In this document: positions 1-7,539 of the stretch, in pieces
Numbering within the stretch: the first letter of the stretch is position 1
How the letters are laid out: each line of letters begins with the position of its first letter
NCBI RefSeq assembly: GCF_004342175.1
Contig: NZ_SMAO01000009.1
Location: forward strand, 155,153-204,783
DNA: 49,631 nt
Reading direction: 5' to 3'
Source: Thiobaca trueperi
GTDB lineage: Bacteria > Pseudomonadota > Gammaproteobacteria > Chromatiales > Chromatiaceae
Notes under the pieces: model-generated
Seen by the model: the letters and a program-made list of their open reading frames with translations, nothing else
Database searches by the model: none
What the model was told of the DNA's origin: nothing
Program-made: the position numbers and the translations under genes

Positions 1-105
1 AACTGCCAACTGCCAACTGCCAACTGCCAACTGCCAACTGCCAACTGCCAACTGCCAACTGCCAACTGCCAACTGCCAACTGCCAACTGCCAACTGCCAA
101 CTGCC
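1..105. repeat. Heptanucleotide tandem repeat (AACTGCC)15
   Basis: Fifteen perfect head-to-tail copies of the 7-base unit AACTGCC run from the first base of the window to base 105, so the array may continue to the left. The unit length is not a multiple of three and no reading frame runs through it. It stops exactly where the palindrome upstream of pepN begins. Perfect copy identity suggests recent expansion by strand slippage. Confidence 0.97.
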
Positions 106-128
106 GGGGCGAATGAATTCGCCCCTAC
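106..128. repeat. 20-bp palindromic dispersed repeat, copy 1
   Basis: GGGGCGAATGAATTCGCCCC is a perfect 9-bp inverted repeat around a GA centre and is followed by TAC. An identical 23-base copy lies at 46800-46822 at the end of dapC. The ATG inside this copy (113-115) is in frame with pepN and extends its open frame artificially. It looks like a dispersed palindromic element of the REP type. Mobility is inferred only from the two exact copies. Confidence 0.85.
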
Positions 129-139
129 CAAGGATCATT

Positions 140-2782
140 ATGTATCGCGAGACACCGCACCCGATCTTTCTGCACGACTATCAGCCGCCGGAATTTCTGA
201 TCGATCGTGTTGATCTGGCCTTCGAGCTGGATCCTGAGCAAACGATGGTCACTGCGCGGCTCGAATTGCGCCGCAATCCGGCGGCGACCCGTGGCGACGG
301 TACAGTGTGCCTGCATGGCGAGCAACTGGAGCTGGAATGGATCGCGCTCGACGGTCATCCGCTGAATCCGGTCGATTATCGGGTGGAGCGCGAGTCGCTG
401 ACCGTGCAGCGGGTGCCGGATCGCTTTGTGCTGGAGACGCAGGTGCGGATCCATCCGGCGCACAATACGGCGCTCGAAGGGCTCTATCAGTCCGGCGACA
501 TGCTCTGCACCCAGTGCGAGGCGGAGGGTTTTCGCCGCATCACCTATTTCCTGGATCGCCCGGATGTGATGGCGCGTTACAGCGCGACCCTGATCGCCGA
601 CAAGACCCGTTTTCCGGTGCTGCTGTCCAACGGCAACCGGGTCGCGTCAGACGATCTCGACGACGGGCGTCATCGGGTGCGCTGGGAGGATCCCTTCCCC
701 AAGCCGAGTTATCTCTTTGCGCTGGTCGCCGGGGATCTGCGCGCGGTCGAGGATTCATTCACCACGGCCTCAGGGCGTGAGGTGGCGCTTCAGATCTTTG
801 TCGAGCCGCACAATCTGGACAAATGCGACCATGCCATGCGCTCGCTCAAAAAGGCCATGCGCTGGGACGAGGAACGCTTCGGGCGCGAATATGACCTCGA
901 TATCTTCATGATCGTCGCCGTCAGCCATTTCAACATGGGCGCGATGGAGAACAAGGGGCTCAACATCTTCAATGACAAATTCGTGCTGGCGCGGCCCGAC
1001 ACCGCAACGGATGTCGATTTCGACGGCATCGAGAGCGTCATCGCCCATGAATATTTCCACAACTGGACCGGCAACCGCATCACCTGCCGCGACTGGTTCC
1101 AGTTGAGTCTGAAGGAAGGCTTCACCGTCTATCGCGATCAGGAGTTCACCGCCGACGTGGCCTCGCGCGGGGTCAAGCGCATCAGCGACGTGCGCGTGCT
1201 GCGGAGCCATCAGTTCACCGAGGACGCCAGCCCCATGGCGCATCCGGTGCGCCCCGATTCCTATATCGAGATCAACAATTTTTACACCGCGACCGTCTAT
1301 CAGAAGGGTGCCGAGGTGGTGCGGATGCAGGCCAATCTGCTCGGCCCTGAGGTCTTCCGGCGGGCGACCGATCTCTATTTCGCGCGACACGACGGTCAGG
1401 CCGTGACCACGGACGATTTCGTACGCTGCATGGAAGACGCGAGCGGACGCGATCTGAGCCAGTTCCGCCGCTGGTACGAACAGGCCGGCACCCCGGAACT
1501 GCACATTCAGACCAGTTATGACGAAGCGACCCGCACCTGTAGCCTGATCGTGCGCCAGCACACCGAGCCGACCCCGGGCCAGCCGGTCAAGGCGCCCTTC
1601 CATCTGCCGCTGGCAATCGGTCTGCTCGGCCCGGATGGTCGGGATCTGCCGCTGCGGCTTGCCGGCGCATCCTCCCCGGATGCGCCGGGGACGCATGTGC
1701 TGGAACTGCGGCAGGCAGTCGAAACCTTCCACTTTGTCGATCTGCCGGCGCGTCCGGTGCCCTCGCTGCTGCGCGGTTTTTCGGCGCCGGTAAAGCTGTC
1801 GTTCGACTGTACCGATGACGACCTGCTGTTTCTCATGGCCCACGACAGCGACGGCTTCAACCGCTGGGACGCGGCGCAGACCCTGATGCAGCGTCTGCTG
1901 CTGAATCTGGTTGAGGATGCGGAGGCCGGGATCCCGGAGTCGTTCTTCGACGCCTTCCGGCGCGCTCTGCGCGACGAAGCGAGCGACCGGGCGCTGCTGG
2001 CGGAGGTCTTGACGCTGCCTGCCGAGTCGTATCTGGGCGAGCAGATGGCCGTGGTGGACGTGGACGGCATTCATCGCGCCCGCACCACGCTCACCCGACT
2101 GATCGGCGAGCGTCTGCGCGACGATCTGCTGGCGGTTTATCGTGACAACGGCGAGAGCGGTCCCTATGCCTTTACGCCTGAGGCGGTCGGTCGCCGTGCG
2201 CTCAAGAATCTGGCCCTGGGCTATCTGATGCAGGCCGAGGATGCCGAGGCGCTCGCGCGCTGTCAGGCGCAGTTCGCTGGCGCGCACAACATGACCGATG
2301 TCATGGCGGCGCTGCGTCTGCTGGTCGATCGGGGCGGCCTGGAGAGCCGTCAGGCGCTGGACGAGTTTTACCGGCGCTGGTCGGGCGAGTCGCTGGTGCT
2401 GGACAAATGGTTCAGCGTCCAGGCCACCAGCCCGCGCGAGGAGACCCTGACGCAGGTGATTCAGCTCATGCGGCATCCCGATTTCTCGCTGGGCCACCCC
2501 AACCGGGTGCGCAGTCTGGTCAGCGCCTTCTGCAACCTGAACCAGGTCCGCTTCCATGCCGCCGATGGTGCGGGTTATCGTTTCCTCGCCGACCGGGTGC
2601 TGGAACTGGATCCGCTCAATCCGCTGATCGCCTCGCGTCTGGTCAAGTCGCTGATCCGCTGGCGGCGTTTCGATCCTGGCCGTCAGGCGTTGATGCGGGC
2701 CGAGATCGCGCGGATTCTGGAGCGGGAGGACATCTCGAAGGATGTCTTCGAGGTGGCGTCGAAGGCACTGGACGCTGGCTGA
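140..2782 (+). CDS. pepN: Aminopeptidase N (M1 family zinc metallopeptidase)
   Basis: PepN removes N-terminal residues from peptides in the cytoplasm and takes part in late protein turnover. The 880-residue product has the M1 landmarks: GAMEN near residue 267 (N-terminal amine recognition) and the zinc motif HEYFH near 303, followed by the NWTGNR block, then the long C-terminal helical domain. The length fits the family. I place the start at the ATG at 140 because AAGGA lies just upstream and the protein then begins [14 protein letters not shown], as PepN proteins do. The in-frame ATG at 113 lies inside a dispersed palindrome and would add only repeat-derived residues. The gene stands alone, with a convergent small zinc-finger gene after it. 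Confidence 0.96.
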   Translation: MYRETPHPIFLHDYQPPEFLIDRVDLAFELDPEQTMVTARLELRRNPAATRGDGTVCLHGEQLELEWIALDGHPLNPVDYRVERESLTVQRVPDRFVLETQVRIHPAHNTALEGLYQSGDMLCTQCEAEGFRRITYFLDRPDVMARYSATLIADKTRFPVLLSNGNRVASDDLDDGRHRVRWEDPFPKPSYLFALVAGDLRAVEDSFTTASGREVALQIFVEPHNLDKCDHAMRSLKKAMRWDEERFGREYDLDIFMIVAVSHFNMGAMENKGLNIFNDKFVLARPDTATDVDFDGIESVIAHEYFHNWTGNRITCRDWFQLSLKEGFTVYRDQEFTADVASRGVKRISDVRVLRSHQFTEDASPMAHPVRPDSYIEINNFYTATVYQKGAEVVRMQANLLGPEVFRRATDLYFARHDGQAVTTDDFVRCMEDASGRDLSQFRRWYEQAGTPELHIQTSYDEATRTCSLIVRQHTEPTPGQPVKAPFHLPLAIGLLGPDGRDLPLRLAGASSPDAPGTHVLELRQAVETFHFVDLPARPVPSLLRGFSAPVKLSFDCTDDDLLFLMAHDSDGFNRWDAAQTLMQRLLLNLVEDAEAGIPESFFDAFRRALRDEASDRALLAEVLTLPAESYLGEQMAVVDVDGIHRARTTLTRLIGERLRDDLLAVYRDNGESGPYAFTPEAVGRRALKNLALGYLMQAEDAEALARCQAQFAGAHNMTDVMAALRLLVDRGGLESRQALDEFYRRWSGESLVLDKWFSVQATSPREETLTQVIQLMRHPDFSLGHPNRVRSLVSAFCNLNQVRFHAADGAGYRFLADRVLELDPLNPLIASRLVKSLIRWRRFDPGRQALMRAEIARILEREDISKDVFEVASKALDAG

Positions 2783-2798
2783 CCATCAGCAATCGATA

Positions 2799-3038
2799 TC
2801 AGGCCGCCGATCGCTGCACCGGGGTGCGGCGGCGTTCCTCGGCTGCCTGACAGACCGCGCAGCGTTTGGCGTTGGGCACATGACGACGGCGGCTGACCGG
2901 AATGGGTTCGCCACAATCGATACAGACTGCGCAGCCGGCTCCGCCCTGGGTGTGACGAAGGATCGCGGCAATCCGCATCTGGATTTCCCGTTCCGTGTGG
3001 GCCTGGGCCAGATCGAGCACATCGGCGAATTTTTCCAC
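2799..3038 (-). CDS. TraR/DksA-family C4 zinc-finger protein
   Basis: This small protein of about 79 residues ends in the DksA/TraR zinc finger: CIDCGEPIP, a basic RRRHVPNAKRC stretch, then CAVCQ, giving two CxxC pairs 17 residues apart. Family members bind the RNA polymerase secondary channel and alter promoter kinetics. The short form lacks the long DksA coiled coil and resembles phage or plasmid TraR and E. coli YbiI. The frame is open back to an ATG at 3137, but conserved-looking sequence starts at EKFADVLDLAQ, so I prefer the GTG at 3038; no clear ribosome site supports either start. It converges on pepN (16 bp apart) and diverges from lptF. Confidence 0.75.
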   Translation of the reverse strand: MEKFADVLDLAQAHTEREIQMRIAAILRHTQGGAGCAVCIDCGEPIPVSRRRHVPNAKRCAVCQAAEERRRTPVQRSAA

Positions 3039-3205
3039 TGGGTTGCTGACCGTGCTGAATGGACGTAGCGCCAGTCTATTCCCGCCTGATGATCCTGGGA
3101 TGAGCGTTTGATGGCGGGTTGATGACGGCGGCCGCATCAGCCAGCGATGGTCGATGGCGTCTCCCTCATGACAAAATGGCCGCTCAGTTGCAACGGGGCG
3201 GGACC

Positions 3206-4306
3206 ATGCTCGGAATCCTTGATCGTTATGTCTTCCGCGAGGTGGCGAAGGTCTTTCTTGCCATCGTCGTCGTCCTGACCCTGATCGTCGTCAGCCTGAT
3301 GTTTCTGCGCACCCTGGAAGAGGTGAATGTGGGCGGGCTGGGGGTCGATGTGGTGTTTCACTTTCTGGGTCTCCAGATCCTGCGGGATCTGTCCAGCCTG
3401 CTGCCGCCGGCCTTTTTTCTCGCCATGCTCGTCACCCTCAGCCGGCTCTCGCGCGACAGTGAGCTGGTGGCGATGAACGCCTGCGGCATCGGTCCGCCGC
3501 GCCTCTATCGCGCCCTGCTGCTGCTGGCGATCCCGGTTGCGCTGCTGACCGGCTGGATCGCGCTCGTGCTTCAGCCGGATGCGGCGGCCGGGATTCTGGC
3601 GATTCGTGCCCAGCAAAGCGAGCAGGGGGCGCAGATCGCCGGTTTGCAGTCGGGGCGGTTCTATGTCGAGGAGCAGGGCGAGGTCGTGGTCTACATCGGC
3701 GAGATCGACCGGCAGAAATCGCTGGGCGATGTCTTCATTCTGGACCGGCGCGGCGGAAATTCACGGATCATCGTCAGCAAAGGCGGTCAGCACCGGATTG
3801 AAGAGACCACTGGCGACCATATCGTGACCCTGATCGGCGGTCATCGTTTCGATGGCAATCCGGGCGTCGGCGCCTTTCTCATTGGCGATTTCGCGGAATA
3901 CCGGATCCGCATCCGGGGCTCCGGCATCCGTCCGCAGCGGAACGCCAGACGCGCCACCACGCCGACCCTGGATCTGCTCGGCTCATCGGCGCTGGCGGAT
4001 CGAGTCGAACTCGAACACCGGCTGGCGGCGCCGCTGGCGATTCTGACCCTGGCCCTGCTGGCGATTCCGCTGGTGGACATCTCGCCGCGCCAGCGCACGA
4101 CCGGGCGTCTGCTGCTTGCCCTGCTGGCCTATTTCAGCTTCTTCAATCTCCAGCGTCTGGCGGAAAGCTGGCTGGAGAGTGGCGTGACACCGCCCTGGTT
4201 AGGCAGTCTCTGGTATCAGTTCGCCATCCTTGGCATGGTCTATCTGGTGCTGCTCCCGGAGAGCTTCTGGCTCAAGCGTCTGCGCGACCGACTGACATCA
4301 GGCTGA
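3206..4306 (+). CDS. lptF: LPS export ABC transporter permease LptF
   Basis: LptF and LptG form the inner-membrane permease that, with LptB2, lifts lipopolysaccharide out of the membrane toward the LptA bridge. The 366-residue product has the YjgP/YjgQ layout: membrane segments at the N-terminus (starting GILDRYVFREV), a periplasmic beta-jellyroll region in the middle (residues roughly 125-260), and membrane segments at the C-terminus. I chose the ATG at 3206, preceded by GGGGCGGGA, over the longer open frame from 3119. LptF fits slightly better than LptG because of the GRFYVEEQGEVVVYI segment. The usual partner lptG is not next to it; a convergent cbiM follows and the two 3' ends overlap by 9 bp. 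Confidence 0.88.
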   Translation: MLGILDRYVFREVAKVFLAIVVVLTLIVVSLMFLRTLEEVNVGGLGVDVVFHFLGLQILRDLSSLLPPAFFLAMLVTLSRLSRDSELVAMNACGIGPPRLYRALLLLAIPVALLTGWIALVLQPDAAAGILAIRAQQSEQGAQIAGLQSGRFYVEEQGEVVVYIGEIDRQKSLGDVFILDRRGGNSRIIVSKGGQHRIEETTGDHIVTLIGGHRFDGNPGVGAFLIGDFAEYRIRIRGSGIRPQRNARRATTPTLDLLGSSALADRVELEHRLAAPLAILTLALLAIPLVDISPRQRTTGRLLLALLAYFSFFNLQRLAESWLESGVTPPWLGSLWYQFAILGMVYLVLLPESFWLKRLRDRLTSG

Positions 4307-5347
4307 GGCCGTGCGCCGACGCAGCAGCCAGCCGATGCCGACCGCGATCAGCAGCGTGAGTGCGCCGCCGACGAGGCCCGCCAGACTCGTTGCCGGATCG
4401 ACCGCCGGCCAGACCGGCGCTTCCGCATGATCCTGCTCTTGTCCAGGCCTAGAGTCCGCATCCGCTGCGCCGAATCCATAGTCCGGCAGGATGGCGGTCT
4501 GTTGCTGCACGGCGCTGAGTGTGGCGTGGATGCCGTCATCGGGGTGTGCAATCTCCTCGGCGCCACTCACTCCGGCGATGGACCATTCCAGACCGTCGGG
4601 ATAGGTCGAAGCGAACCAGGAGAGCGCGCCGCCGGTGATCACCGCCGTCACGCCGAGCCCGATCAGAACCTTTTTCAAAAGCGGCTGGCCGAGCGGACGC
4701 GCCGTTGCGGCGTGACGCAGGATGTCAGGCTGTGCCGCCCAGATGAAGTTCACCACCGCCGCTGTCACCAGTCCCTCGACCAGCCCGATCCCCAGATGGA
4801 TTGGCAGCATCAGGAGGACGAAGGCAGAGAAGGGCAGCTCCGAGATGCCGGACACGACCGTCTCCAGCACCACGCCGAAGGCGCCGAGTTGCAGCCCCAC
4901 CACGGCCGCCAGCACGGCGGCGAGCGTGATGCGCCCCGGCGTGGGATGGGCGCCAACGAGCGGTTTGTAGATCAACGGGTAAGCCACGAAACAGGGCAGA
5001 ACCGCCATATTGAAGATGTTGGCCCCCAGTGCGAGCAACCCGCCATCGGCGAAGACGAGCGCCTGCACGGTCAGCACCGAGGCCATCACCAGAAAAGCAG
5101 CGTGCGGGCCAAGCAGAATGGCGAGGAGCAGTCCGCCGCCCAGATGACCGCTGGAGCCGGTGCCGGGGATGGTGAAGTTGATCATCTGCGCGGCGAAGAT
5201 GAAGGCACCCAGGACGCCCATCAGCGGAATGGTCTGATCGTCCAGCGTCTCCCGCACGCGCCTGGAGCAATGCCAGGTCATGGCGGCGGTGGCCGCCCAG
5301 AGGGTTCCGCCAACGGCTGGCGAGAGGAGTGCGTCGGCCATGTGCAT
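4298..5347 (-). CDS. cbiM: ECF-type cobalt/nickel transporter, CbiM with fused PDGLE (CbiN-like) domain
   Basis: This is the substrate-specific membrane component of a Co/Ni energy-coupling-factor transporter. The N-terminus reads MHMADALLSP; in CbiM/NikM proteins the first Met and the His at position 2 help form the metal site, so the start at 5347 (preceded by GGGAGA) is well supported. Hydrophobic segments fill residues 10-210, and a C-terminal PDGLE motif (TYPDGLEWS) marks a fused CbiN-like domain ending in a last membrane helix. It is divergent from cbiQ-cbiO, which encode the rest of the transporter, across a 125-bp shared control region. Cobalt versus nickel cannot be decided by sequence; both cobalamin synthesis and NiFe hydrogenase would be plausible clients. 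Confidence 0.9.
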   Translation of the reverse strand: MHMADALLSPAVGGTLWAATAAMTWHCSRRVRETLDDQTIPLMGVLGAFIFAAQMINFTIPGTGSSGHLGGGLLLAILLGPHAAFLVMASVLTVQALVFADGGLLALGANIFNMAVLPCFVAYPLIYKPLVGAHPTPGRITLAAVLAAVVGLQLGAFGVVLETVVSGISELPFSAFVLLMLPIHLGIGLVEGLVTAAVVNFIWAAQPDILRHAATARPLGQPLLKKVLIGLGVTAVITGGALSWFASTYPDGLEWSIAGVSGAEEIAHPDDGIHATLSAVQQQTAILPDYGFGAADADSRPGQEQDHAEAPVWPAVDPATSLAGLVGGALTLLIAVGIGWLLRRRTASA

Positions 5348-5366
5348 GGGTGAGTCTCCCGGTAAA

Positions 5367-5393
5367 GTGTTACGTGAAAAATATCTGTGCTAC
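5367..5393. promoter_or_regulatory. Candidate metal-regulator site: GTGTTAC direct repeat with 20-bp period
   Basis: GTGTTAC (5367-5373) and GTGCTAC (5387-5393) are separated by 13 bases in the control region shared by cbiM and cbiQ. GTGTTAC is a half-site I associate from memory with NikR operators in some lineages, there arranged as an inverted pair with a 13-14 base spacer. Here the second half is in direct orientation, so this is only a suggestion. Confidence 0.25.
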
Positions 5394-5472
5394 TGTCGCT
5401 CAACGCTAAACGACGCCCGCGCTTCATGTCAAATCGCCCCTTCATTGTCAGCAGCAGGATCCGGAACTGAGG

Positions 5473-6294
5473 GTGAACGCCGTGTCCGGCATTGATGCAT
5501 CGCTCTTTGATCTCGGGCGGCTCGACCATCTGGGGCGTCAGGAAACCCCGCTCCATCGGCTCGATCCCCGCGCCAAGATCCTGACCACGGCGGTCTTTCT
5601 CGTCTGCGTGGTATCTTTTGGTCAATACGATGTCGCGCCGCTGCTGCCCTACGCCATCTTTCCCATCGCCCTGGCGAGCGCGGGGCGCATTCCCTTTGAC
5701 TATCTGCTGAAAAAGCTCCTGATCGTGTCGCCCTTTGCGCTGCTGGTCGGCATCTTCAATCCACTGCTCGATCAGGAGCCCCGGCTTCAACTGGGATCGC
5801 TGGCGGTGAGCGGGGGCTGGATCTCCTTCATGTCGATCCTGCTCCGCTTTGCGTTGACGGTCAGTGCCGCGCTGGTTCTGATCGCGATCACCCGCTTCGA
5901 GAATCTCTGTCTGGGCCTGCAACGGCTTGGTGTGCCGCAGGTCTTCACCCTCCAGTTGCTCTTTCTCTATCGTTATCTCTTCGTGCTCGTCGATGAGTCG
6001 CGGCGTCTGGTGCGGGCGCGGGCGCTGCGATCCGTCGGCGCGCGCGGTCTGGGGATGCGGGTCTACGCCAGTTTGCTCGGACATCTGCTGCTGCGCACGC
6101 TCGACCGCGCCCGACGCATCCATATCGCCATGCGCTGCCGGGGCTTCAGCGGCGAGATCCGCTCGCTGCAACCGCTGCGGATCGGTCATCCTGAAATGCT
6201 GTTTACGCTCGGCTGGTGCGGGATTTTCATGGTTCTGCGGATCTGGAATCTGCCGCAGATCCTCGGCGATCTGACCCTGAGGCTGGTCACATGA
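5473..6294 (+). CDS. cbiQ: ECF transporter transmembrane protein CbiQ
   Basis: CbiQ is the T component that couples ATP hydrolysis by CbiO to the metal-binding CbiM unit. The 273-residue product begins with the typical soluble lead-in (HRLDPRAKILTT) and has about five to six hydrophobic segments. It carries the cytoplasmic ARALRSVGAR and AMRCRGFSG segments, the two Ala-Arg-type coupling helices that dock on the ATPase. The start is GTG at 5473 or GTG at 5482; neither has a strong ribosome site. Its stop overlaps the cbiO start by four bases (ATGA), so the two are translationally coupled. Confidence 0.9.
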   Translation: MNAVSGIDASLFDLGRLDHLGRQETPLHRLDPRAKILTTAVFLVCVVSFGQYDVAPLLPYAIFPIALASAGRIPFDYLLKKLLIVSPFALLVGIFNPLLDQEPRLQLGSLAVSGGWISFMSILLRFALTVSAALVLIAITRFENLCLGLQRLGVPQVFTLQLLFLYRYLFVLVDESRRLVRARALRSVGARGLGMRVYASLLGHLLLRTLDRARRIHIAMRCRGFSGEIRSLQPLRIGHPEMLFTLGWCGIFMVLRIWNLPQILGDLTLRLVT

Positions 6295-7058
6295 GTCGGT
6301 CATTTGTCGAGCTGGAACGACTGGCCTATGCCTACCCGGATGGCACGCAGGCGCTGGCGGACATCTCGCTGCGGGCGCACCAGGGCGAATCCGTCGCCAT
6401 CGTCGGGGCCAACGGAGCGGGCAAATCGACCCTCCTGCTCCATCTCAACGGCTATCTCAGGCCACAGCAGGGGCGGGTGCGGATCGGCGATCTGTCATTG
6501 ACGAAAGAGAGCCTGCCAGCGGTGCGACGTCTGGTGGGAATGGTGTTTCAGGATCCGGACGATCAGCTTTTCATGCCGACGGTCGCTGAAGATGTCGCCT
6601 TTGGCCCCCTGAATCAGGGACTGCCGGTCGCTGAGGTGGAACGGCGTGTGAACGATGCGCTGCAACGGGTGGGTGCGCTGGCGCTGCGCGAACGACCACC
6701 CTATCGCCTGTCCGGCGGGGAGAAGCGGGCGGTGGCGATTGCCACCGTGCTGGCAATGGAGCCGGCCATGCTGGTGCTGGACGAGCCCAGTTCAAACCTG
6801 GATCCGGGTGCGCGGCGGCGGCTGATCCGTCTTTTGGCGGGCTTCGAGCAGACCACATTCATCGCCACGCACGATCTGGATCTGGCGCTGGATCTGTGTT
6901 CGCGTACCGTCGTTCTGCGCGAGGGCCGCATTGTCGCTGATGGCCCTACGGCCGAGATCTTCGTCGATGCGGCGCTGCTGGCAGCATCCGGTCTGGAACC
7001 GCCCCTGCGCATGCAGGGCTGCCCGCTGTGCGGTCAGGCGGCGATTGAGACGACATAA
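6291..7058 (+). CDS. cbiO: ECF transporter ATP-binding protein CbiO
   Basis: This is the ATPase subunit of the Co/Ni ECF transporter. The 255-residue protein has Walker A GANGAGKST near residue 39, the Q-loop region VFQDPDDQ, the ABC signature LSGGEKRAVAIA, Walker B MLVLDEP with the catalytic Glu, and the switch His in THDLD. The open frame extends upstream to 6216, but the ATG at 6291, in the ATGA overlap with cbiQ, is the natural start. The C-terminus ends in CPLCGQ, a CxxC pair that could touch metal or zinc; I know no established role for it. The terminator hairpin just beyond the stop is polarised for the opposite strand. Confidence 0.93.
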   Translation: MSRSFVELERLAYAYPDGTQALADISLRAHQGESVAIVGANGAGKSTLLLHLNGYLRPQQGRVRIGDLSLTKESLPAVRRLVGMVFQDPDDQLFMPTVAEDVAFGPLNQGLPVAEVERRVNDALQRVGALALRERPPYRLSGGEKRAVAIATVLAMEPAMLVLDEPSSNLDPGARRRLIRLLAGFEQTTFIATHDLDLALDLCSRTVVLREGRIVADGPTAEIFVDAALLAASGLEPPLRMQGCPLCGQAAIETT

Positions 7059-7085
7059 AAAAGGGCGGGGAGATTCTCCCCGCCC
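7057..7085 (-). terminator. Rho-independent terminator of the 35-residue gene (minus strand)
   Basis: On the minus strand GGGCGGGGAG, a 3-base loop and CTCCCCGCCC make a perfect 10-bp GC-rich stem followed directly by six T residues. On the plus strand there is no T tract after the stem, so it is built to stop leftward transcription coming from the small gene at 7130-7237. It overlaps the last bases of cbiO. Confidence 0.85.
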
Positions 7086-7129
7086 CGTCGGTTAAAGGTT
7101 ATGCGGATGGGGCAGGCGCCCCAGCCCGG

Positions 7130-7237
7130 TTAGCGACCGACGCCGTGGAGTGCATAAGGCACCAGCGGCAGCAGGCAGATGACAATCCCAAGCCAAATCG
7201 CCCGACTCTCGTGCTTGCGCATCACTTCTTCAGTCAT
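7130..7237 (-). CDS. 35-residue single-span membrane peptide (small protein)
   Basis: This is a 36-codon frame on the minus strand, ATG at 7237 to TAA at 7130. It is preceded by GAGGTGA, a seven-base match to the anti-Shine-Dalgarno, five bases before the ATG. The product starts MTEEVMRKHESRAIW, continues with a hydrophobic run LGIVICLLPLVPYAL, and ends HGVGR. That gives a charged N-terminus and one membrane span of about 18 residues. A strong intrinsic terminator follows 45 bases after the stop, so it appears to be a monocistronic transcript between cbiO and recC. I do not recognise the family; it does not look like CydX, KdpF, NapE or an antenna polypeptide. Confidence 0.7.
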   Translation of the reverse strand: MTEEVMRKHESRAIWLGIVICLLPLVPYALHGVGR

Positions 7238-7539
7238 GACACTCACCTCGGTTCAGTGGTTGGAACAATGGAAGGTGTGGAAGATGCTTGGGCTGGATCC
7301 CGAAGATACATCTCTCTTGCCAACGATGAGCAGAATAGTCATAACCGAGAAGAATACAAGGAATACCGCTTTCGATACGTGGTCATTACCTACTTATTTG
7401 GTTGGTTTAGGCTGCGCGCCGGAAAGCGGATGCCGGCACTGAGCCTTTTGGGCCGGGCTGGCCGGATGTTTACTGTCCTCTACCCCCTGTCGCAAGCCGT
7501 TGCTCGCAAATATCCACGGTTTGAACAATGGAGATCCCG
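7238..7539. other. Intergenic region between the small gene and recC
   Basis: About 300 bases separate the divergent 35-residue gene and recC. The stretch is more AT-rich than its surroundings around 7320-7410. A plus-strand frame from 7145 to 7543 is open but has no ribosome site, poor codon use and runs antisense through the small gene, so I do not call it. Apart from the weak minus-strand promoter I see no operator or structured RNA. Confidence 0.5.
7332..7359 (-). promoter_or_regulatory. Possible sigma70 promoter for the 35-residue gene
   Basis: On the minus strand TTGTAT (7354-7359) and TATTCT (7332-7337) are separated by 16 bases. Transcription would start near 7325 and leave a leader of roughly 90 bases before the small gene. 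The boxes are imperfect, so this is a weak call. Confidence 0.25.

Noticed and set aside
770-2557. 595-codon open frame antisense to pepN
   Set aside because: Mirror of the high-GC pepN codons; the protein has no recognisable motif and no ribosome site, while pepN is unambiguous.
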